Made by a program: the position numbers and the translations under genes. From contig CAJOGX010000004.1 in the NCBI GenBank assembly GCA_905234175.1, positions 1 through 64,000 of the forward strand: DNA of 64,000 nt, written 5' to 3'. The stretch comes from an uncultured Selenomonadaceae bacterium (GTDB lineage: Bacteria > Bacillota > Negativicutes > Selenomonadales > Selenomonadaceae). The first letter of the stretch is position 1, and the number at the start of each line of letters is the position of its first letter. The notes under the pieces are model-generated. The model worked only from the letters and a program-made list of their open reading frames with translations, did not search any database and had not been told where the DNA came from. Shown piece by piece: positions 10,313 to 17,608 of the stretch.

Positions 10313-10771
10313 TTGTTTGAATACAGGCACGCGACTTTCGCCGAGGTCGAAGAAATTTTCGCGCTTATTAACGGTTTCGCGGCGGAAGGTCTCATGCTCC
10401 CCAAAACTTATTCCACGCTCTATGAAACGCTGCCGGAATTTGTCGTCGCGCAGGAAATTTCCAGCGGCAAAATTGTCGGCTGCGGCGCCCTGCACTGTAC
10501 GTGGGACGCGCTGGCGGAAATTCGCAGTCTGGCCGTCAGCAGGGATTTTCACCGGCGCGGTATTGGCGGCGAAATGGTTAAGATTCTGCTTGCCGACGGC
10601 AGGAAACTTGGAGTCAGGAAATTTTTTACGCTGACTTATAACGAAAAATTTTTCGCCAGCGTTGGCTTTAAAGTTGTCCCGCGCGAAAGTCTGCCGCAAA
10701 AAATCTGGAAAGACTGTATCGACTGCCCGCGCTTTCCAAACTGCAACGAAACGGCAATGACGCTGGAATAA
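10313..10771 (+). CDS. Short ArgA-like GNAT N-acetyltransferase
   Basis: This 152-residue GNAT protein has motif A as LAVSRDFHRRGIGGEMV. The C terminus LPQKIWKDCIDCPRFPNC has the conserved cysteines of the short stand-alone N-acetylglutamate-synthase-like family (Rv2747 type), which acetylates glutamate or glutamine at the entry to arginine biosynthesis. No arg genes are nearby, so the substrate assignment is by family only. The start is TTG with a weak GGGTGG site, and the region directly upstream holds the divergent zinc-ribbon promoter. A terminator follows 9 bases after the stop. Confidence 0.75.
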   Translation: MFEYRHATFAEVEEIFALINGFAAEGLMLPKTYSTLYETLPEFVVAQEISSGKIVGCGALHCTWDALAEIRSLAVSRDFHRRGIGGEMVKILLADGRKLGVRKFFTLTYNEKFFASVGFKVVPRESLPQKIWKDCIDCPRFPNCNETAMTLE

Positions 10772-10780
10772 AAAAAAATC

Positions 10781-10811
10781 AGCCCCGTGCAAGTCGCGCG
10801 GAGCTTTTTTA
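10781..10811. terminator. Terminator between convergent GNAT and GH32 genes
   Basis: AGCCCCGTGC pairs with GCGCGGAGCT (one mismatch, one G-T) around a five-base loop and is followed by seven T residues. A run of A residues precedes the stem, so it may also work for the minus-strand GH32 gene ending at 10829. Confidence 0.75.
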
Positions 10812-10828
10812 GTTTGCGGGAAAATATT

Positions 10829-12256
10829 TTAGTCGACGACCGGCTGAGGAATGCCCTCGCCGAGCGTGTAGAATTTCAGGCTGTCGATTTTGAAAGCGCC
10901 GTCTTTCGGCATGAAAACGATGCCGGTAGAATCAGCGCGCGGGTAAACCCTGTTGCTGAGGACGTATTCGCCGTCGTTGATGAAAATTTCGATGGACGAG
11001 CGGTCGAGGAAAATCTGGAGCTTCATTTTATCGGAGGGCGGGAGTTTGACTTCGCGTTCGCCGTCGCCGCCAGCGCCAGCCTTGTCGCGGTTGAACTTGA
11101 AAAGATGAATCGCGTTGTCGCAGGTAATGACGGATTTTTCTTCTTCGCCGACGCGCAGGTCAATTTCAAACGCCTTAGTTTCGGTGAGGTCAATTTCCAT
11201 GACGAGTTCGCCGGTTTCGCCTTCAACGCCGTCAAATTTCGTATCTTCGTAGAAAACGAGATTGTCGTAGGATTTTTCGGAAAGGCGCAGGCCAGCGAGT
11301 TCCTTAACCGGCGGCGTGACAACTTTGCCGTTTTTAACGTGAACTTCGCGCGGAACTGTCATAAGCCCAGCCCAGCCGTCTTCCTGCTCCACTTCCACAC
11401 TGAACCAGGACTGCAGCCAGCCAATCATAATCGTTCTGCCGTCAGGAATTTTTGTGACTTGCGGCGCGTAAAAGTCGAAGCCGTAATCCAGAAGTTCAAA
11501 ATCGCCGTGAGTAAAAATTCCGGTCTCGTAGTCGAGCCTGCCGACAAAGTAGCCGGACTGGAACAAATTCCTGTACATGTTGCCGACGCGCTTGATACCC
11601 TGCGGCGAAAGAATCAGCACATCCTTGCCCTCGACGCTGGCGAAATTCGGGCATTCCCAGTTTTCTCCCTGGTTGCCTTCAGCGCGCGCCGCTATGGATT
11701 TGAACTCCCAATCGCAAAGATTTTTCGATTCGTAAATTAAAATCTGCCCGCGCATTCTGTCTTTGGTGCGGGCGCCGATAACCATGTAGTAGGTGTCGCC
11801 GTGGAGCCAGACTTTCGGGTCGCGGAAATCTGGGCGGAAAATGTCCACGTCCTTATCGTCGGGCGCAACGATAACGGGATTGTGCTCGAACTTTTCAAAA
11901 TGAATGCCGTCGTCGCTGAACGCCATGGACTGATTCTGCTCATTGGGAATGTTGCCCGTGTAAAAAAGGTAGAGCCTGCCGTCTTTTTCAATTCCGCTGC
12001 CGCTGAAACAGCCGTCTCGGTCGTAATCGTTCGTCGGCGCCAGCGCGATTGGCAAATGTTTCCAGCGGATTAAATCGTCGCTGACGACGTGCCCCCAGTG
12101 CATTGGCCCCCACTGCGCCGAATGCGGGTGGTACTGATAAAAAAGGTGAGCCTGCCCTTTGTAAAAGCAGAAACCATTCGGGTCGTTGCACCAGCCGCCA
12201 GGCGTCGAAATGTGGTACTTCGGATACCAGCGCGCGTTTGTAATTCTTAAAGCCAA
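10829..12256 (-). CDS. Glycoside hydrolase family 32 (sucrose-6-phosphate hydrolase / fructosidase)
   Basis: This GH32 enzyme of about 475 residues hydrolyses beta-fructosides such as sucrose, sucrose-6-phosphate or fructo-oligosaccharides. The nucleophile is in WCNDPNG, the transition-state stabiliser in FRDPKV, and the acid/base in WECPN. A C-terminal beta-sandwich includes LQIFLDRSSIEIFIND. No signal peptide is visible, so it probably acts in the cytoplasm. TTG 12256 is chosen because AAGGAGGA lies at 12263-12270; an in-frame TTG at 12274 would place that site inside the gene. No sugar transporter or regulator is adjacent, which is unusual for a catabolic GH32. Confidence 0.92.
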   Translation of the reverse strand: MALRITNARWYPKYHISTPGGWCNDPNGFCFYKGQAHLFYQYHPHSAQWGPMHWGHVVSDDLIRWKHLPIALAPTNDYDRDGCFSGSGIEKDGRLYLFYTGNIPNEQNQSMAFSDDGIHFEKFEHNPVIVAPDDKDVDIFRPDFRDPKVWLHGDTYYMVIGARTKDRMRGQILIYESKNLCDWEFKSIAARAEGNQGENWECPNFASVEGKDVLILSPQGIKRVGNMYRNLFQSGYFVGRLDYETGIFTHGDFELLDYGFDFYAPQVTKIPDGRTIMIGWLQSWFSVEVEQEDGWAGLMTVPREVHVKNGKVVTPPVKELAGLRLSEKSYDNLVFYEDTKFDGVEGETGELVMEIDLTETKAFEIDLRVGEEEKSVITCDNAIHLFKFNRDKAGAGGDGEREVKLPPSDKMKLQIFLDRSSIEIFINDGEYVLSNRVYPRADSTGIVFMPKDGAFKIDSLKFYTLGEGIPQPVVD

Positions 12257-12348
12257 AAAAAATTCCTCCTTCAAGCTGCAAGTCTTAACATTTTACCACA
12301 TTGCGCCGAAAGAGGAAAGGTTTTGACGAAAATTATTTCAGACGGAAA

Positions 12349-13722
12349 TTATCTGCGGTGAGACGCGAGCCACTGGAAAAGTTTCACGGAGCGCCCGTTG
12401 ATGTCTTCTTCGCAAATGTCGTTATAGACGTAAATCCAGCTCCAGTGCCCGAAATATTCCCACGGCTGGCCGTTGTCCTTGAAGTACAGGCCGGTTGTAT
12501 CGTGCACGTCGGTGAAGTAGTTGAAGTAGACTTCCGCGCCGATATTGCGCAGGCGCTGAACGGTCGGAACGGAATATTCGTTGGGCGGGAGCGTCGTGTC
12601 GGTAGCGGCAGCGACGAACCAGAGTGGCGTCTGAGCGATTCTGCGCAGGTCGTTGTCGGTGATTAATCTGTCAGCAAGCCCTTCGCAGACGGGGAAGCCG
12701 GCCGCGAAATAGTTGGGATAGTCGCGGACGAGACAGAGCGTCATGTAGCCGCCGTTGGAGTCGCCGCCGACGTAAATTCTGGAAGAATCAATGCTGGGGT
12801 TAGACGCGGCGTAGTCACGAATCAGCGAAATCAGAATATCTTCGTAGAGCGGCTTGCCGTCAGCAAAACCGTTGGGGCCGGCGCCTTCCATCCACATGGT
12901 CGGGCACTGGGGCGCAAGTACGAACGCGCCGCCGAAATAATTCTGAATCGTTTCCTGCGCGAAAGCCGTCGCCTTGTTGCCCATAATCGGCAGGCTTGGG
13001 GAAGTGTTCCCGCCCTCGCCGCCGCCGTGCAGCCAGACAATCAGCGGATGTTTCCTGCCGTCGTATTTGGGCTCGAACGCCGCGTAAGTAAGCGTGCGCC
13101 GGTCAGGCGTGGCGTAACTGCCAAATTTGAAATCGTCAACAATCGGGCGGATATTTCCCTTGCAGTTGTCGATAACGAGATTTTTGAGCTTGCCAATCTT
13201 CTTGTCCTGAATAATCGTGTATTCGGGCGTGACGAAGGCGTTGTAGGAAATTCTGGCGTTCCAGTTGAGCGCGGCGCCAAGGTTGTCGTTCGGCGCAACT
13301 TTCATTTCAATCAGAACGTATTCGCCGGAGCTGACGGGGTTGCAGTTGGCGTCGCAGACGTAAGCGGCGGTAACTTCGCGGTAGCCTTCAAGGTCCTTGT
13401 TATCCTTCGCCTCATTGCCGAGCGTAACGATTCTGTCGGTGATAGCCATAGCCTCAGCGGGCGTCAAAGCGCCGTCGGGCAGGTTGCGCTTAACGTAGAC
13501 TTTGAAAGTGCCCGCGTCGACATCCTTTGCGTTGACGGTGACGCCGAGGTTGACGAGAACTTTGGAAACGGCAGGACCCCAGTCAAAAACTTCGGTGACG
13601 GTTTTGTAGCAGGGGAGTTGCTGAGCAGGAGCCGCCGCCTCAACCTGAATGCCGCCGCCTACGAGAAATGCGACAGTCGCCGCGCCGCAAATTCCGCGTT
13701 TCAAAAATTTTTTCCAGTTCAT
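12349..13722 (-). CDS. Secreted alpha/beta-hydrolase (esterase/peptidase S9-like)
   Basis: This 457-residue exported protein has a Sec signal peptide (MNWKKFLKRG, hydrophobic core, cleavage near VEAAAP). A less conserved N-terminal domain of about 180 residues is followed by an alpha/beta-hydrolase domain. That domain shows the oxyanion-type VWLHGGGEGG, the nucleophile elbow GGDSNGG, a late aspartate (AATDTT) and a histidine in the C-terminal part (DVHDTT). It resembles secreted esterases of the LpqC / prolyl-oligopeptidase type. ATG 13722 has GGGAGG seven bases upstream. Its leader is nearly identical to that of the broken carboxylesterase upstream, so the two are related in origin or share a recombined leader. 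Confidence 0.82.
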   Translation of the reverse strand: MNWKKFLKRGICGAATVAFLVGGGIQVEAAAPAQQLPCYKTVTEVFDWGPAVSKVLVNLGVTVNAKDVDAGTFKVYVKRNLPDGALTPAEAMAITDRIVTLGNEAKDNKDLEGYREVTAAYVCDANCNPVSSGEYVLIEMKVAPNDNLGAALNWNARISYNAFVTPEYTIIQDKKIGKLKNLVIDNCKGNIRPIVDDFKFGSYATPDRRTLTYAAFEPKYDGRKHPLIVWLHGGGEGGNTSPSLPIMGNKATAFAQETIQNYFGGAFVLAPQCPTMWMEGAGPNGFADGKPLYEDILISLIRDYAASNPSIDSSRIYVGGDSNGGYMTLCLVRDYPNYFAAGFPVCEGLADRLITDNDLRRIAQTPLWFVAAATDTTLPPNEYSVPTVQRLRNIGAEVYFNYFTDVHDTTGLYFKDNGQPWEYFGHWSWIYVYNDICEEDINGRSVKLFQWLASHRR

Positions 13723-13741
13723 TAAAATGCCTCCCAAAAAT

Positions 13742-15338
13742 TTAGTACAGATTCAGCCAGAAATTTGACTTTTTGTCGCTCATTTTATTCTGGCGGATTT
13801 TATTTCCAATGTGCAGGTAAGAAATTTTGCCGCCGGAGAAAGCGTCCCAGTGCGGCAGATTTTTCCCGTGCGAATTTTTACCGTTCGGGTCGCCGGTTCT
13901 GGCGAAGTTCACGAGGTACGAAGACATCGCTTCGCCCAGCGCGTAATCAGTCGCAGTGAAGTCGCGCGGGTAAGCTTTCGTGTAATGGTTCAGCCAGTAA
14001 TTCACGTCGCTGGTATGGAACGCGCCGAAAGTTTCCATGCGCTCCGGCGTATCGGGAATGACGTGGTCGAAATAAAACAGGTAGGTTTTGTAGTTCGAGT
14101 CGGCGTCATTTTTCAGCTGCGCGGCGTAGAAATAGTTCGCAATTATTCTGTCAGTGTTAGCCTGCCGCGCGACGGAAATTGAATTATCTTTCGTCGCGTA
14201 GAGTTTCAGAAATTCACTGCTCCTGCTGCGAAAAACTTCCTGCGCATAATTTTCGTAGTCTGTCGCCGTGAGATTTTCCACATGCTCCATTATATTTCCA
14301 ATTGGAATCACCGAATCAAAAAGACCCTGGTCGCCCTCGACGCCGCCCCAAATCATATCGACTTTGTTCCATTCGCCGGAACTGAACGCGTCGCGCAGGG
14401 ACTTCGTGCCGGTCTCTGCAGTATTTTCGACGACCATATTCGGCATGTATTTCAGCGCGAGAATTTCAGCCGGAGACATCGCGCGGAGCTGGCTTAGTGT
14501 GTAACTTCCAACAGCTTCCTGCGCGGCGGCCTCAGCGGCACTTAAATTCGTGGTTGTTGGAGTTTCCGTCGTGACGTTGTTCATGCTCAGCGCGACGGCT
14601 TTGTTAAAGAGCCCCGCGCCGCCTTTGACGCAATCAGATTTTGAACGTTAGCGGCACCGGCGGACTGCCCCATAATAGTGACATTTTTCGGGTCGCCGCC
14701 GAATTTGGAAATATTTTCCTGCACCCACTTGAGCGCGGCGATCTGGTCCTGAATAGCGAAATTGCCGGTAACTTCCTCGCCGGTACGGTCTTTGTAGGCA
14801 ATGAAGCCGAAAATCCCGACGCGGTAGTTAATGCTGACGTAAACGACGCCTTTTTTAGCAATTTCCGCGCCGTCGTAAACGTCGTTGCAGCCACTGCCGG
14901 AAACGTTCGCGCCGCCGTGAATGTAAACTATCACCGGCCGCTTATCGCCGACGTTAGCGCACGTCCAGACGTTCACGCTCAGACAGTCTTCGCCGATTTT
15001 GCCGTTAGCTAAAGTGAAACCGGCGTCAACGTATTCTTCTGACCAGCAGGCGAAAGGCTGAGGCTCGTTTTGCACGGCGATTGGCGAAAACTCGGTGCAG
15101 TCTTTAACGCCGCTCCAGCTTTGAACTGGCTGAGGCGCCCTCCAGCGATTTTCACCGGCGGGCGGCGTAGGGAATGCCCTTGAAAATCTTCACGCCAGCC
15201 GCGTCCGTGTAGCCCTGAACGACGCCGCCGGTAACTTTAGCCTGAGGTGCAGAAGCTGCGTCTTTGAGCGCTGACCGTGAAAAATGCCAGCGCCGCCGCG
15301 CCAGCAAGTCCGCGTTTAAAAAATTTTTTCCAGTTCAT
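13742..15338 (-). pseudogene. Type B carboxylesterase, inactivated by multiple frameshifts
   Basis: Across the full length (about 530 codons) the pieces assemble into a secreted type B carboxylesterase (PnbA-like). They include a signal peptide from ATG 15338, KIFKGIPYAA, RPVIVYIHGGANVSGSG, the nucleophile elbow GQSAGAANVQ, then GLFNKAVALS and the C-terminal half. Three frame changes are needed to read it: near 15270 (end of the signal peptide), near 15157-15163 (in the GIPYAAPP region), and near 14610-14616 (just after the nucleophile). The longest intact pieces are 13742-14584 and 14587-15075. Each break falls in a G/C-rich run. It lies directly upstream of the intact secreted hydrolase on the same strand. 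Confidence 0.85.
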
Positions 15339-15410
15339 TTCAGCACCACTTAAAAAAATTGGCGGAAAGCGTAGAACTTCCCGCCGAAAAAATTGTTCGA
15401 GCAAAAATTC

Positions 15411-16973
15411 TTATTCAAAGTTGTAAATCATCTGGAAGCGGTAGCGCGTCTGTTTCGCTCTGGTGTCGATTTCCTTAATTTTATCGGCGTAAGTCGTGAA
15501 GATCATGTTTTTCGCTACAACGACGTCAGCGCCAACGCGGAAGCCTTCAGCGTTTTTCGGCCACCAGTCAGTAACGGTAACCCAGCTCTTGCCAGGTTCC
15601 TTGCGGTAGGTCGCCCAAATATCGTACGTGCCAGGTTTAATCGGGTTGATTTGCTTGTACCAGACGTTGAACCAGAAACCAGGAGAAGTCGTCGGGTTGG
15701 GACCGCCTTCGCCCCAGGGATGGTCAATCATTTTTGCGTTGCTGTTGATAATACCGCCGCGAATATGCCAGTTGGGGTCGATTCTGTAGCCGGTGTGCAG
15801 GTAGTAATAGAGCACGTGATTTTTCTTTTTGTCGTCCTGATAGCGGCTTGTCATCGCGCCCATGCCGTGTACGCCGAAGTGCACGTCAGTTTTTTCGTTG
15901 GGGTTCCAGTCCCAGCGCACGCCGAGGAAGGAAGTGTTTTCGTCGGTTTCGTAGCCGCGCACGTTCTGCAGGTAGCTGCTGCTCATGTAATTATCCCACA
16001 GATTGACTTTGGTGGCGGTAATGTTGGTTCTGAAGAAGGGCTTGCCGAAGCTGAACTGAACGCCGGTTACGTCAGAGTCCATGTCGTAGCCCCAGCCGGT
16101 TGGCGTCCATTCATTCCAGCGGCCGAATTTGACATCGACGCCACGCCCGCCGCCAAGTTTACCGGTGATAAAAATATCGGGGTTGTTCATACCAGTATTG
16201 CCTTCGCCGGACGGATAAATCGGGTCTTTGGTCTCGTCAGTGCTGCCTACGAAGCTGAAAAGCACGTTGGCTTTCCAGTCGTCGTTAATTTTGTATCTCG
16301 TTGTAAGATAAACGCCGGTGTGGTGACGGTCGCTGGAGCGGGTCTTTTCGTCGGTGACGCCAGGATAGAGATAGCCGGTTGAGCCGTCAGCCCGCGTGTA
16401 CGTGGTGCCTGCCGCCACAGGGTCAGGCGTCCAGCCGCGCCCGTGTTCAGCGTTGCTTGCAATAAGGTGGTCGTGACGGGTTCTCGCGTAGCCGCTGATT
16501 TCAAAGCGGTTGATAAACTGTTTCAGCTTGGACTGCTCTTCGGTTGTGAAAAGAACTTCGCCCTCGTCTTTGTCGCGGGTGTGGCGGCTGGGTTTGTTGA
16601 GGTTGTCAATCATCTGTTCGTCGAGCCGGTCGAGCTTGTTGAGCATACGAACTTTTTTAATGTCATAGAAATATTCCTGGCTGAGCCGCTCAATCGTTTG
16701 GCGCTGCGAAGGCGTGAACGCCCGCTGATTCTGCATAGCCTCATCGACAATCATCGCCATTTCCATGCGCGTCATGATTCTGCCGCTGGGGATCGCCTGA
16801 TTGTAGCCAGGAACGTTGCCGGTGCTGATAAGTTCGTTGACGGCGGAATAAGACCAGTCGTTCATCGGAACTTCTTCAAAGAAATTCGGCGCCGCTTCTA
16901 CCTGAATGCTTGCAATCATCAGCGACGTTGAAAGCACAGCTGCCGCCAGCTTTTTCCTGGTGAAAAACTTCAT
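15411..16973 (-). CDS. SLH-domain outer-membrane porin (OmpM type)
   Basis: This 520-residue protein has a signal peptide ending VEA-AP and a single S-layer-homology domain (residues 30-85, NDWSYSAVNELISTGNVPGY and RMEMAMIVDEAM). A coiled-coil-like segment follows, then a beta-barrel rich in alternating aromatic residues ending YRFQMIYNFE. This is the architecture of the major Negativicutes outer-membrane porin OmpM: the barrel sits in the outer membrane and the SLH domain tethers it to peptidoglycan. It is a strong marker of a diderm Firmicute. The leader upstream is long, with a dyad, a promoter and a possible five-codon reading frame. Confidence 0.92.
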   Translation of the reverse strand: MKFFTRKKLAAAVLSTSLMIASIQVEAAPNFFEEVPMNDWSYSAVNELISTGNVPGYNQAIPSGRIMTRMEMAMIVDEAMQNQRAFTPSQRQTIERLSQEYFYDIKKVRMLNKLDRLDEQMIDNLNKPSRHTRDKDEGEVLFTTEEQSKLKQFINRFEISGYARTRHDHLIASNAEHGRGWTPDPVAAGTTYTRADGSTGYLYPGVTDEKTRSSDRHHTGVYLTTRYKINDDWKANVLFSFVGSTDETKDPIYPSGEGNTGMNNPDIFITGKLGGGRGVDVKFGRWNEWTPTGWGYDMDSDVTGVQFSFGKPFFRTNITATKVNLWDNYMSSSYLQNVRGYETDENTSFLGVRWDWNPNEKTDVHFGVHGMGAMTSRYQDDKKKNHVLYYYLHTGYRIDPNWHIRGGIINSNAKMIDHPWGEGGPNPTTSPGFWFNVWYKQINPIKPGTYDIWATYRKEPGKSWVTVTDWWPKNAEGFRVGADVVVAKNMIFTTYADKIKEIDTRAKQTRYRFQMIYNFE

Positions 16974-17106
16974 AAAAATCCCTCCACAAACTAAATCGCG
17001 GCGGCACGCAATTTACAGAGGCTCAAAAAAATTTATAATTCCCGAAAATCCTATAAAACAAAAAACATAAACCTCCCTGAAACATGCCGCTCAAAAAATT
17101 TTCTGA

Positions 17107-17134
17107 ATTATATCAGCTGTAGCTGAAATATCAC
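17107..17134 (-). promoter_or_regulatory. Promoter and dyad upstream of ompM
   Basis: On the minus strand GTGATA (17129-17134), 16 bases and TATAAT (17107-17112) form a plausible promoter about 130 bases before ompM. The spacer holds a perfect inverted repeat, TCAGCT-GT-AGCTGA (17113-17126), which could be an operator. The transcribed leader contains AGGGAGG and a five-codon frame (ATG 17068 to TAG 17051). Confidence 0.45.
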
Positions 17135-17209
17135 TGAAATCACGGAAGAATTTTGCGACAATTTCAACGTTGGGAGAAAATTTTACAGCGGAAAAAATTT
17201 CCCGCGCGA

Positions 17210-17524
17210 TTAAAATTTCTGCGCCATGACGCCATAAATATTATTTCGGCTTATCCAGCCATTAGCGTGGCCGTGGTTGTTCGAGATTTGAAAAGTTTTG
17301 CCGTTGCGAATCGCGGTGATTTTGTGAAGGTAGTAATGCCCCGCAACTTTGCAGAAAACCACGTCATTTTTTTTGAGCGCCGTCTCAGCGGTAACCGGCT
17401 CCACTAAAACCGGCTGACCGGATTTCAAAATCGGCGTCATCGATTCGCCGAAGCCAACGATAACAATCGTCTCGCCCGCCTGCAGGTGCTCAGCGGAAAT
17501 TTTATTTTCTTTGCCGGTAAACAT
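17210..17524 (-). CDS. Small S24/S26 (LexA/signal-peptidase-like) protein
   Basis: This 104-residue protein consists of the S24/S26 catalytic fold only. The serine is in GFGESMTPIL and the likely general-base lysine in HYYLHKITAI, followed by SNNHGHANGWISRNNIYG. There is no helix-turn-helix and no membrane anchor, so it is neither a full LexA/phage repressor nor a normal signal peptidase. It may be a free-standing serine-lysine protease or an inactive relative. GGAGGTGG precedes the ATG. It is divergent from the M16 protease gene with 84 bases between them, and no phage genes surround it. Confidence 0.7.
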   Translation of the reverse strand: MFTGKENKISAEHLQAGETIVIVGFGESMTPILKSGQPVLVEPVTAETALKKNDVVFCKVAGHYYLHKITAIRNGKTFQISNNHGHANGWISRNNIYGVMAQKF

Positions 17525-17567
17525 GCCGCCACCTCCGAAAAAATCTGTAGCAAAATTTTTCAGCTAT

Positions 17568-17575
17568 GCTATAAT
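17568..17575 (+). promoter_or_regulatory. Extended -10 promoter of the M16 protease operon
   Basis: TATAAT at 17570-17575 is preceded by TG at the extended -10 position (TGCTATAAT). No good -35 box is visible 17 bases upstream. The start codon lies 34 bases downstream. Confidence 0.6.
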
Positions 17576-17608
17576 ATTCTCGTAAAAATTTCAACAGGGA
17601 GCGATTTT

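Noticed and set aside
17210..17524. S24-like protein as sign of a prophage
   Set aside because: It lacks a DNA-binding domain and no other phage genes are within reach.
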